Shown here: piece by piece, positions 27,969-36,041 of the stretch | Layout of the letters: each line of letters opens with the position of its first letter | Numbering within the stretch: the first letter of the stretch is position 1 | DNA from: an uncultured Ignavibacteria bacterium | GTDB lineage: Bacteria; Bacteroidota; Ignavibacteria; Kapaibacteriales; UBA2268 | NCBI GenBank assembly: GCA_903862655.1 | Contig: CAIOZA010000027.1 | Span: 62,001-126,000, forward strand | DNA length: 64,000 bases | Reading direction: 5' to 3' | Made by a program: the position numbers and the translations under genes | Notes under the pieces: generated by a model | Told to the model about the DNA's origin: nothing | The model's database searches: none | The model's input: the letters and a program-made list of their open reading frames with translations, nothing else

Positions 27969-28310
27969 AAATCGATTTATAATAATTGTACACTAACAAA
28001 AATCTAAATTAACAATAAAATAATTTTCGGATTAAGATCATTTCAATAAAAGATAAATTTTATCTCTAAATATTGTAATTTCAGCTTCCATTATGAAAAT
28101 TGAAAATTAAAATTTCACTCCCCAATGCTCCATTGGAACGACCTTGAAATTGAAAAATCCGATTGAAAAGCTGAAGCAATAAAATATATTTCAAAACCGG
28201 ACAAAAAATTGCGAAATAAATTTGTATATAACATTTATTTTATTATTTTTGTATCTATGATTTATAAGCAGACTAAAATATCTGAATTAAAATATATAAA
28301 TGGAGAATTT
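27969..28310. other. Intergenic region upstream of the nos operon
   Basis: This AT-rich gap of about 340 bp separates the divergent PPDK-like gene from the nos cytochrome. It holds inverted repeats: CCAATG-CTC-CATTGG at 28122-28136, and an outer pair TTCAGCTT (28080) / AAGCTGAA (28168) that encloses it. Further on are the nos promoter candidate and the cytochrome ribosome-binding site. No coding sequence is apparent; the TTG-initiated extension of the cytochrome frame from 28209 is not credible. I find no exact TTGAT-N4-ATCAA FNR box. Confidence 0.5.
28221..28251 (+). promoter_or_regulatory. Candidate nos operon promoter (-33 TTTG / -7 TAnnTTTG)
   Basis: TTTG at 28221-28224 and TATTTTTG at 28244-28251 match both halves of the Bacteroidota promoter consensus with 19 bp between them, within the usual 19-21 bp. 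This would start transcription roughly 50 bp before the cytochrome ATG. It is the only site in the window where I found both elements at good spacing. Confidence 0.5.
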
Positions 28311-28751
28311 ATGTTTAAGAAAAATGCCTTTAAATGTAAAAACACAAAGTTATTACTTTCAGCTTTTACATTATTATCAATCACTTTAATTGCATCCTGC
28401 TCTGGTGGTGGAGATACTGAATTTACTGTAATTAAAGGAGCTGAAATTGGAGCTTTTAATCAAGCACAAGCCAATATGGGAAAAAAGATTTTTTCAGAGA
28501 AATGTGCTTCATGCCATAAATATGACATAAAGCTTGTTGGGCCTCCATTAGGTACTGTGGTCAAAAGACGTTCAACTGATTACATTCTAAGCCAAATTCT
28601 TCATCCTGATAAAATGATTGCCAATAATGATACTACAAAGGCTCTTCTTGCAAAGTTTCTGACTCAAATGCCGAATCAGCACTTAAATATGATCGAAGCA
28701 AAAGCTGTCTTAATGCACCTTACAGACGTGTCTAATGGTGGCGGTAAGTAA
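28311..28751 (+). CDS. Lipoprotein monohaem cytochrome c of the nos operon
   Basis: A 146-residue class I-like cytochrome c. The ATG is chosen because GGAGAA lies just before it and the product then begins with a lipoprotein signal (TLIASCSGGG, lipidated Cys30). The haem motif is Cys65-Ala-Ser-Cys68-His69 and the distal ligand is probably the Met in LTQMPNQHL. It is located 50 bp upstream of nosZ, the usual place of a cytochrome in clade II nos clusters, where it is thought to deliver electrons from the quinol-cytochrome chain to NosZ. The lipid anchor would hold it at a membrane face in the periplasm. Confidence 0.88.
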   Translation: MFKKNAFKCKNTKLLLSAFTLLSITLIASCSGGGDTEFTVIKGAEIGAFNQAQANMGKKIFSEKCASCHKYDIKLVGPPLGTVVKRRSTDYILSQILHPDKMIANNDTTKALLAKFLTQMPNQHLNMIEAKAVLMHLTDVSNGGGK

Positions 28752-28801
28752 ATCGGATATCGAACACTAATTTATTAATTTATAATTATTATGGGATTAT
28801 T

Positions 28802-30751
28802 ATGAAACGTGTTTTATGGCTTTTTGGAGCAGTTGTCATTGTTACATCAATGATTATTCTTATTACAGCCTGTCCATCTACCAAAAAAGATGGAGTTGCC
28901 TCTGATGCAGCTTCTAAAGTATATGTTGCACCAGGTGAATATGATGAATTATATGGATTTTTCTCAGGTGGATTTAGTGGTCAGATTTCAGTATATGGAC
29001 TTCCAAGTGGTAGATTATTCCGTGTGATTCCTGTATTTTCTGTAGATCCTGAAAAAGGTTATGGATTTAATGAAGAAACAAAAGCGATGCTTAATACATC
29101 ACATGGCTTTGTTCCTTGGGACGATGCACATCATCCTGAATATTCAATGAAGGCTGGAATGCCCGATGGAAAATGGGTGTTCATCAATGGAAATAACACA
29201 CCACGTATTGCCAGAATTGATCTTACAACATTCAGAACGACCGAAATTATTGAATTACCCAATAGTGCAGGTAATCATTCATCTCCTTTTGGAACGGAAA
29301 ATACTGAATATGTCGTAGCAGGAACACGATTCAGCGTACCCATCCCAAATGAGGATGTTGAAATTAGTAAATATGCTGAGAAATTTAAGGGAGCACTATC
29401 CTTTATCAAGGTTGATCCCAATAATGGTAGTATGGATATTGCTTTTCAAATTCTTATGCCCGGATTTAATTATGACTTATCCAGATCCGGAAAAGGTAAA
29501 TCACATGGCTGGAGCTTCTTCTCTATGTACAACACAGAGCAGGCAAGTACAATGTTAGAAGTTAATGCAAGCCAAAATGACAAGGATTTTATAGCAGCTA
29601 TCAACTGGAAAAAAGCTGAAGAATATGTAAAGCAAGGCAAATTTAAAGAATTTACTTCAAGCTATGTCCATAACTATATTGATCCAAACACTCACATGGC
29701 AGTCTCTGAAAAGAGAAATAAAGTCAAAGTTCTGATTCCTTCAGAATGTCCAGGCCTTGTTTATTTTATTCCAACTCCAAAATCACCACATGGTTGCGAT
29801 GTTGATCCAACAGGTGAATTTATTGTTGGTGGCGGAAAACTTGCTACAGTAATTCCAGTCTTTTCATTTGACAAAATGATTAAAGCAATTGGGGCGAATA
29901 AAGTAGATAAAGTTATCGATGGTATTCCTGTATTAAATTATCAGTCAGTTATAGCAGGAGAAGTTGAGAAACCTGGATTAGGCCCACTTCACACCGAATT
30001 TGATGCTAATGGATTTGCATATACATCAATGTTTGTTTCGTCTGAGATCGTAAAATGGAGCCTAAAAGACTTTAAGGTTAAGGATAGAATACCAACATAT
30101 TATTCAATCGGTCATTTAATGATTCCTGGTGGAAACACAGTTAAACCTTATGGTAAATATGTCATAGCTTTAAACAAAATCACAAAAGACAGATATCTTC
30201 CAACAGGACCTGAACTATGTCAATCTGCTCAATTGTTCGATATATCTGGTGACAAGATGAAACTGTTGCTCGACTTTCCTACAATAGGCGAGCCCCATTA
30301 CGCATTAGCAATACCTGCTAGTTTGATTAAAGAACAACAATTGCAATTCTACAAGATGGAAGAGAATAAAAATCCATATAGAACCATCAAAGAAGCAGAT
30401 GCTAAAGTTGTTAGAGAAGGTAATGTTGTCCATGTTTACATGACTTCGATTAGGTCTCATTTCAAGCCTGATAATATTGAAGGAGTCAAAGTAGGCGACG
30501 AAGTATATTTCCATGTAACCAATCTGGAACAGGATTGGGATGTTCCTCACGGATTCGCTGTGATGGGAAATACAAATAGTGAATTATTGATCATGCCTGG
30601 GGAAACCAATACAATTAAATGGATGCCAAAAGAAGTTGGAATATTTCCATTCTATTGTTCTGATTTCTGTTCTGCACTTCATCAGGAAATGCAGGGTTAT
30701 GTCAGAGTATCTCCAGCAAATTCTAAAACCAAGTTATCCTGGAATAACTAG
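28802..30751 (+). CDS. nosZ: Nitrous oxide reductase, clade II (Sec-dependent)
   Basis: Copper enzyme reducing N2O to N2 in the periplasm. The 649-residue protein has no twin-arginine signal; a Sec-type signal ends in a lipobox (LITAC), so it may be a lipoprotein. CuZ ligands include His110-His111 in DDAHHPEYS, and the seven-bladed propeller contains the conserved SPHGCDVDPTGE and PLHTEFD segments. The C-terminal cupredoxin domain carries the CuA motif Cys619-x3-Cys623-x3-His627-x2-Met630 (CSDFCSALHQEM), with the upstream His in VPHGFAV. Sec signal, cytochrome upstream and nosL/DFY downstream without nosR define clade II. All key ligands I can check are intact, so it should be functional. Confidence 0.96.
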   Translation: MKRVLWLFGAVVIVTSMIILITACPSTKKDGVASDAASKVYVAPGEYDELYGFFSGGFSGQISVYGLPSGRLFRVIPVFSVDPEKGYGFNEETKAMLNTSHGFVPWDDAHHPEYSMKAGMPDGKWVFINGNNTPRIARIDLTTFRTTEIIELPNSAGNHSSPFGTENTEYVVAGTRFSVPIPNEDVEISKYAEKFKGALSFIKVDPNNGSMDIAFQILMPGFNYDLSRSGKGKSHGWSFFSMYNTEQASTMLEVNASQNDKDFIAAINWKKAEEYVKQGKFKEFTSSYVHNYIDPNTHMAVSEKRNKVKVLIPSECPGLVYFIPTPKSPHGCDVDPTGEFIVGGGKLATVIPVFSFDKMIKAIGANKVDKVIDGIPVLNYQSVIAGEVEKPGLGPLHTEFDANGFAYTSMFVSSEIVKWSLKDFKVKDRIPTYYSIGHLMIPGGNTVKPYGKYVIALNKITKDRYLPTGPELCQSAQLFDISGDKMKLLLDFPTIGEPHYALAIPASLIKEQQLQFYKMEENKNPYRTIKEADAKVVREGNVVHVYMTSIRSHFKPDNIEGVKVGDEVYFHVTNLEQDWDVPHGFAVMGNTNSELLIMPGETNTIKWMPKEVGIFPFYCSDFCSALHQEMQGYVRVSPANSKTKLSWNN

Positions 30752-30776
30752 TCCTATTTAAAAATGACTAAACTTT

Positions 30777-30826
30777 GAAAGCCGGAAATAATCTCATGTA
30801 TATTTGAGATTATTTCCGAGACTTTC
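30777..30826 (+). repeat. Long perfect hairpin between nosZ and the membrane-protein gene
   Basis: CGGAAATAATCTCA (30783-30796) pairs perfectly over 14 bp with TGAGATTATTTCCG (30805-30818) around an 8-nt loop; an outer GAAAG/CTTTC pair extends the stem. It lies 25 bp after the nosZ stop and about 40 bp before the next start. No T-run follows, so it more likely stabilises the nosZ transcript or attenuates read-through than fully terminates. Confidence 0.6.
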
Positions 30827-30863
30827 ATTCAAAAAATGATTTATAATTTTCTGGTAGATAGTA

Positions 30864-31451
30864 ATGAAACCGAAAACTAAAATTTTGTTCTCTTGTTCTA
30901 TACTCCTCCTGATTTTAATGTATTTCTTCCCAATTTGGAGCATATCTCTCGAAGCACCTCAATATCCAGAGGGTTTAGGACTTTACATCAATATATCGTC
31001 AATGACCGGTCATAAGACTCACGATTTAAACAGCATTAATAATCTGAATCATTATATCGGTATGAAAGTAATCAAACCAGAATCAATTAATGAGCTTAAA
31101 ATAATGCCTTTTGTGATTGGATTCATGATGTTGTTTGGAGTTATTATTTTACTTATAAATAAGAAGAAGCTAATCTGGGTGTGGATAATTATTTTCATGA
31201 TTATCTCATTTATTGGATTATATGATTTTTATTTGTGGGGATATGATTATGGTCACAATCTTGATCCAAAAGCAATTATTAAAATTCCCGGTATGTTTTA
31301 TCAGCCCCCAGTGCTTGGTACTAAGCAATTATTAAACTTTACAGCTCATTCATATCCTTCAAAAGGAGGAATAGCTGCATTCTTGTCAATAGTTATTGCA
31401 TTTATTGGGATAGGGGTAGATAAAAGAAAAAAAAGAAAGGATAAGATATGA
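30864..31451 (+). CDS. nos-cluster four-helix membrane protein of unknown function
   Basis: A 195-residue protein with four hydrophobic segments (about residues 8-28, 80-99, 104-125 and 170-187). The non-cytoplasmic loops contain several His and Met residues (TGHKTHDLNSINNLNHYIGMK; YDYGHNLDP; KIPGMFYQPP; NFTAHSYPS). The stop overlaps the nosL start by 4 bp (ATGA), so translation is coupled. Uncharacterised membrane proteins occupy this position in other clade II nos clusters. A role in copper handling or electron transfer to NosZ is a guess based on location and on the His/Met content. Confidence 0.72.
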   Translation: MKPKTKILFSCSILLLILMYFFPIWSISLEAPQYPEGLGLYINISSMTGHKTHDLNSINNLNHYIGMKVIKPESINELKIMPFVIGFMMLFGVIILLINKKKLIWVWIIIFMIISFIGLYDFYLWGYDYGHNLDPKAIIKIPGMFYQPPVLGTKQLLNFTAHSYPSKGGIAAFLSIVIAFIGIGVDKRKKRKDKI

Positions 31452-31897
31452 AATATATGTTTTTTTTTATATTATCATTATTGATTTTATCGTGTACTGC
31501 TAAGAATAAAAAAATTCAATTTGGAGTAGATTTGTGTTCTAATTGCTCAATGAAAATTTCAGATTCGAAATACGGTGCTGAAATTGTAACTGATAAAGGT
31601 AAGATATATCTTTTTGATTCAATTGAATGTTTAATTAGTAAATTATCCCAGACTGATAAAAATATTGCTGGCAGCTACAAGTCTCTCTGGACTGTGGATT
31701 ATCTAAGTCAGGGTGATCTGATTGATGCTAAAAAAGCATTATACTTGAGAAGTGAATCACTGCACTCTCCAATGGGGTTGAATATTGGATCATTTATGAA
31801 TCGGGATTCACTTAGTCAATTTATTAAATCAGATTCTGATAAAGTAATTAACTTTTCTGATCTAATGGAGCTTGTTAAAAAAGAATGGGAATTATAA
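31448..31897 (+). CDS. nosL: NosL copper-binding lipoprotein
   Basis: A 149-residue lipoprotein (LLILSC, lipidated Cys16) that in other organisms carries Cu(I) to apo-NosZ. The metal-binding section is visible as Cys30-Ser-Asn-Cys33-Ser-Met35 (DLCSNCSMKI), followed by the family pattern YGAEIVTDKGKIYLFDSIECL. It starts on the stop codon of the membrane-protein gene and its last 13 bp overlap nosD. Gene order and motif make the call safe despite overall divergence. Confidence 0.9.
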   Translation: MKYMFFFILSLLILSCTAKNKKIQFGVDLCSNCSMKISDSKYGAEIVTDKGKIYLFDSIECLISKLSQTDKNIAGSYKSLWTVDYLSQGDLIDAKKALYLRSESLHSPMGLNIGSFMNRDSLSQFIKSDSDKVINFSDLMELVKKEWEL

Positions 31898-33138
31898 GAA
31901 TATATAAAGTTTTCTTGTTGCTCTTATACATTGCGTTACAAATTTCACCTGTGTTTCCGAGAGTTATTTTTGTAAATCCATCAGGAGAAATAAAGACCAT
32001 TTCTCAAGCTATTAGTAATTCAAATTCTTACGATTCAGTATTCGTTGTAAAGGGGTATTATAAGGAATCCAACCTGAACATTAATAAACCTCTTACTCTT
32101 ATCGGCACTGATTATCCTGTGATTGATGGCACATACAGCAATTCAAACATCTTGACGGTAACCTCTTCTAATGTTATAATTTCTGGTTTTATCATAAAGA
32201 ATGTTGGTGTTTCAGCTGTTAATGATAATGCAGGAATAAAAGTGACGAATTCTAATTACTGTAAGATCGAGAATAACCGTCTATTTAATACATTTTTTGG
32301 TATCTATCTGGCAAAATCTAAAAATTGTTATATTCTCGGTAATGAAGTCAAAGGTAATGGAAATGTCGAATCTCAATCCGGCAATGGGATCCATCTATGG
32401 CAATGCTCAACGATTGTAATTCAAAAGAATAGAGTGGTAAATAACAGAGATGGAATTTACTTTGAATTCGTAAGCAATTCAAGTATTCAATATAATTATA
32501 GTTCAAAAAATAAAAGATATGGTCTCCATTTTATGTTTTCGGATAACTGCGATTATATTAATAATGATTTTATTGATAATGGAGCTGGTGTAGCCGTCAT
32601 GTACACCAAAAACATAAAGATGCAAAATAACAGGTTTATTGATAACTGGGGTGCTTCAGCTTATGGATTACTTCTTAAAGACATAAGAGATAGTTTCATC
32701 TATGACAATGAGTTTAAGAATAATACTATTGGAATTTTGGCCGAGGGATCGAACCGACTCGACATTAAAAGAAATAATTTTATTAGGAATGGGTGGGCTG
32801 TTAAAATAATGGCAAATTGCATAGATGATAACTTCAGTAGAAACAACTTTATTTCAAATACATTTGACGTAGCTACTAATAGTAAGCAGAGCTATAATAA
32901 ATTCCATGAAAATTACTGGAGTGAATATGATGGGTATGATTTAAACAATGATAACTATGGCGATGTGCCCTATCATCCAGTTAGTCTGTTTTCATATCTG
33001 ACTTCTCAGAATGAACCTGCCATTATTCTATTGAGGAGCTTATTTATTAATTTTTTAGATGCCGCCGAAAAAGTATTTCCGTCAATCACACCCGAAGCTC
33101 TTGTCGATAAAAAACCTTTGATGAGGCCAATAAAATGA
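31885..33138 (+). CDS. nosD: NosD copper-processing periplasmic beta-helix protein
   Basis: Exported 417-residue protein with an N-terminal signal peptide and a long right-handed parallel beta-helix made of CASH-type repeats rich in Asn (IENNRLFNTFFGIYL, IQKNRVVNNRDGIYFE, IQYNYSSKNKRYGLHF). NosD acts with the NosFY ABC transporter in CuZ assembly on NosZ. The C-terminal NYWSEYDGYDLNNDNYGD segment is typical of NosD. The start lies inside nosL and the stop overlaps nosF by 4 bp. Confidence 0.92.
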   Translation: MGIIRIYKVFLLLLYIALQISPVFPRVIFVNPSGEIKTISQAISNSNSYDSVFVVKGYYKESNLNINKPLTLIGTDYPVIDGTYSNSNILTVTSSNVIISGFIIKNVGVSAVNDNAGIKVTNSNYCKIENNRLFNTFFGIYLAKSKNCYILGNEVKGNGNVESQSGNGIHLWQCSTIVIQKNRVVNNRDGIYFEFVSNSSIQYNYSSKNKRYGLHFMFSDNCDYINNDFIDNGAGVAVMYTKNIKMQNNRFIDNWGASAYGLLLKDIRDSFIYDNEFKNNTIGILAEGSNRLDIKRNNFIRNGWAVKIMANCIDDNFSRNNFISNTFDVATNSKQSYNKFHENYWSEYDGYDLNNDNYGDVPYHPVSLFSYLTSQNEPAIILLRSLFINFLDAAEKVFPSITPEALVDKKPLMRPIK

Positions 33139-33848
33139 TTGAAGTTAAGAATCTTTTTAAAAGCTTTGGAAAAAATCTTGTTCTCAATAATATAAATATC
33201 AAGATTGATCAAAGTAAGATAACCATTATAGCCGGACCAAATAGTTCTGGGAAGACTACTCTTATTAAATCAATTTTAGGCCTTGTAAATATTGATAAAG
33301 GCGATATTTTTGTTAATGAGGAAAATAATAGAAATAGTACAATATATCGCGAGAAAATAGGCTATATGCCCCAAATAGGCAGATATCCTGATAATCAGTC
33401 CATTCGTGATGTTCTTGACATGATCAAGGATCTTCGGGGAATAAAGCAAATTGACAAAGAGGATGAGTTAATATCGATATTTGGATTGGAAGAACACATA
33501 ACCAAAAAAATGAGCACACTGTCAGGTGGGACCAGGCAAAAAGTAAGTGCTGTTCTGGCTTTGATGTTCGAACCTGACATACTAATTTTGGACGAACCTA
33601 CAACCGGGCTTGATCCTGTGTCTGCATCGAAAATCAAAGAAATTATAATTGAAGAGAAGAATAAAGGAAAAACTGTCATTATCATTTCCCATATTATGAG
33701 TGAGGTTGAAGAACTTGCTGACAAATTAATTTTTCTTCTCGATGGAGAGATAAAATTTCAGAATACTGTGATTAAAATTCTTGAACAAACAAATGAAAAA
33801 TCCCTTGAAAAGGCAATTGCAAAGTTAATAAGTTTGAATAAATTATGA
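33135..33848 (+). CDS. nosF: NosF ABC transporter ATPase
   Basis: A 237-residue ATPase that powers NosDFY. Walker A is GPNSSGKTT, the signature is LSGGTRQKVSAV, Walker B is ILILDEPTTGLDP, and the switch His lies in IIISHIMSEVEEL. The MPQIGRYPDNQSIRDVL stretch after Walker A is characteristic of NosF. It overlaps nosD and nosY by 4 bp on each side, giving tight translational coupling. Confidence 0.93.
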   Translation: MIEVKNLFKSFGKNLVLNNINIKIDQSKITIIAGPNSSGKTTLIKSILGLVNIDKGDIFVNEENNRNSTIYREKIGYMPQIGRYPDNQSIRDVLDMIKDLRGIKQIDKEDELISIFGLEEHITKKMSTLSGGTRQKVSAVLALMFEPDILILDEPTTGLDPVSASKIKEIIIEEKNKGKTVIIISHIMSEVEELADKLIFLLDGEIKFQNTVIKILEQTNEKSLEKAIAKLISLNKL

Positions 33849-34627
33849 ATAATTTCTTAAAAATTTTACATTTCGAATTAATCAATGTACTGAAAAGTAA
33901 ATGGATCATATTCTATGGCCTTTCATTCTTTTTCATTACAGAAGCAATTTTCAGATTAGGAGGAAGTGGCTCCAAAGCAATAGTAAGCCTGCTAAATCTA
34001 TCTTTAATTTTAATTCCGATTATCAGTATTATTTTCGGAACAATATATGTGTATAATTCCAGAGAATTTATTGAATTATTATTGACGCAGCCGATTAAAC
34101 GATCTCAAGTATATTTTGGATTATATCTGGGCTTGACATTTCCGCTATCAATTTCTTACTTGATTGGAATAATGATTCCATTTCTCATTCATGGAATAGC
34201 AGAACCAATTGTTCTAACTAGTCTTCTATTGTCTGGGATCTTCAATACGTTTATATTTACAGGAATAGCTATTGTTATAGCTTTAAAATTTGATGATAAA
34301 TCAATCGGAATAGGTGTAGCTCTTCTGTTTTGGTTCTTCTTCTCCATAATATACGATGGACTGGTTATGATGCTTATATGGCAGTTCGGTGATTATCCTC
34401 TTGAGATTCCTCTTATTCTTTCATCAATCCTTAATCCATTAGATTTGGGCAGAGTGATGGTGATGTTGAAATTTGACTTAGCAGCGTTGATGGGTTACAC
34501 AGGAGCTATTTTTGAAAAGTTCTTTGGAGAAACTATTGGCATTGTTATTTCTTTAATTATGATGTCAATTTGGGTGATTTTCCCATTTTTTTATGGTCTA
34601 AAGATATTTAAAACAAAGAATTTTTAG
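33845..34627 (+). CDS. nosY: NosY ABC transporter permease
   Basis: A 260-residue integral membrane protein with about six hydrophobic helices, of the ABC-2 permease type. The characteristic NosY segments SREFIELLLTQPIKRSQVYFG and LNPLDLGRVMVML are present. It forms the membrane part of the NosDFY transporter. It is the last gene of the nos operon; an AT-rich inverted repeat (AATAATATT/AATATTATT, 34654-34692) between it and the convergent kinase gene may end transcription. Confidence 0.93.
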   Translation: MNNFLKILHFELINVLKSKWIIFYGLSFFFITEAIFRLGGSGSKAIVSLLNLSLILIPIISIIFGTIYVYNSREFIELLLTQPIKRSQVYFGLYLGLTFPLSISYLIGIMIPFLIHGIAEPIVLTSLLLSGIFNTFIFTGIAIVIALKFDDKSIGIGVALLFWFFFSIIYDGLVMMLIWQFGDYPLEIPLILSSILNPLDLGRVMVMLKFDLAALMGYTGAIFEKFFGETIGIVISLIMMSIWVIFPFFYGLKIFKTKNF

Positions 34628-34687
34628 TTATTACGTATACTCTAAAACAACTCAATAATATTTAAAGTATGATAAAGTATGAGAATA

Positions 34688-35827
34688 TTATTCATATTTA
34701 AGTGGAAGAACTACAGTAAATTCTGTCCCCTCGTTAAGAACTGAATCACAAATTACCACACCCTTAAGCAATTCAACATAACCTTTGACAATAGCTAAAC
34801 TTAGCCCAGTTGTGATTTCGTTTGCCGTTGGTCTGTTGGATAGCTTTCTGAATTTTTCGAAAAGTAAAGGGATTTCATCGTCAGATATTCCTGGTCCTTC
34901 ATCTTTGATTCGGAATCTTATATATTGCTTATTATCCTCATCATGCTGGTCAATTACAATTGAAACCTTCTTATTAAATGATGAAAAAGTAATTGCGTTA
35001 TCAAGAATGTTATCGAGCAGCTGTCTAAGTTTTGCAAAGTCTGTGTTTATTGAAAGTTTGCCGGCTTCATTGGTAAGAATGATTTCAATGTTCTTTGAGT
35101 ATGAATGAGCTGCATTGTCCTGAAGAATAATCTCACCGATAAATTCAGCTGGAATATCGTCAGTCATAACCTCAAGTTTACCTTCATCAATAGCATTGAC
35201 TTCCAGCATGTTGGTAATAATGCGCAGCATACCTTCTGCTGATGTTCGAATGTCATTCATGAATTCCTTTATTTCTTCAACTGAGAAAGATAGGAATTTA
35301 TCGATAATTAGCTTTGAGAATCCATGAATTACCTTGAGAGGATTTTTTAGATCATGAGCAGCAATAGATAAGAATTTGTTCTTCTCGAAATTAAGATCCA
35401 AGAGATGTTTGTTCTGCCACATAATTGTTTGACGGGCACGGCGAAGATCAACATGGGTCTTAACTCGTACAAGAAGTTCTTCTGCTTCGAATGGTTTGGT
35501 TATATAATCAACAGCTCCTAAATGAAAACCCTCAACCATATCTTCAAGCTGAATGCGTGCTGTAACGAAAATAATAGGAATGTCAGCTGTATCAGGGTTA
35601 TCTTTGATTGCTTTGCAAGTAAGAAAACCATTCATTTCAGGCATCATGATGTCTAGTAAAATTAGGTCAGGAATAATCTCTCCAGCAATACGGATTGCAT
35701 CACGTCCAGAGGTAGTTATCGAGATGCGATATTCTGTCAGAATATTCCCTAGCACCTGCAGATTTTCTATCTGATCATCTACCAGAAGTAGAAGAGGCCT
35801 TTCATCGAACTTAATTTCATTTTTCAA
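34688..35827 (-). CDS. Response-regulator/histidine-kinase protein (REC-HisKA-HATPase)
   Basis: A soluble 379-residue signalling protein with an N-terminal receiver domain (DD17-18, phospho-acceptor Asp59 in LLDIMMPEMNG, Lys111 in YITKPF). A short linker leads to a HisKA domain with His158 (SIAAHDLKNPLK) and a C-terminal HATPase (N box LRQLLDNILDNAI, G1 IKDEGPGIS, F box LFEKFRKL, G2 TTGLSLAIVK). There is no membrane segment or sensor domain, so input must come from another protein phosphorylating the receiver. It converges on nosY. A role in nos regulation is possible but rests only on proximity. Confidence 0.88.
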   Translation of the reverse strand: MKNEIKFDERPLLLLVDDQIENLQVLGNILTEYRISITTSGRDAIRIAGEIIPDLILLDIMMPEMNGFLTCKAIKDNPDTADIPIIFVTARIQLEDMVEGFHLGAVDYITKPFEAEELLVRVKTHVDLRRARQTIMWQNKHLLDLNFEKNKFLSIAAHDLKNPLKVIHGFSKLIIDKFLSFSVEEIKEFMNDIRTSAEGMLRIITNMLEVNAIDEGKLEVMTDDIPAEFIGEIILQDNAAHSYSKNIEIILTNEAGKLSINTDFAKLRQLLDNILDNAITFSSFNKKVSIVIDQHDEDNKQYIRFRIKDEGPGISDDEIPLLFEKFRKLSNRPTANEITTGLSLAIVKGYVELLKGVVICDSVLNEGTEFTVVLPLKYE

Positions 35828-36041
35828 ACATTTCCTCTCGAAAATTTTACATGCTAATTTAAAAAGATAAATTTCAAAGAAAAATTATCCCGAAAACTAA
35901 TTAGTAAATTGTAATTAAGCAAATTAAGAATAATAAAATAAAAGGCAAAGGAAATTGAATAAAAGTAAAGAAGAATTATTTGTAATTTGCTAACTAATCT
36001 TAAGAAATCAATGGAAATTTATATTTATTTAGGGATAATTT

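Noticed and set aside
28209-28310. N-terminal extension of the nos cytochrome from TTG
   Set aside because: It would run through the promoter candidate and bury the lipoprotein signal; the internal ATG has a good ribosome-binding site.
34654-34692. Terminator between nosY and the kinase gene
   Set aside because: The inverted repeat AATAATATT/AATATTATT is all A/T with a 21-nt loop, too weak to list as a separate terminator; it is mentioned under nosY.
35899-35916. An 18-nt sequence (starting AATTAGTAAATTG) repeated at 55556-55573, upstream of two envelope genes
   Set aside because: In such AT-rich intergenic DNA a single 18-nt match within 64 kb is close to chance expectation, and the distance to the start codon differs (about 125 and 90 bp).
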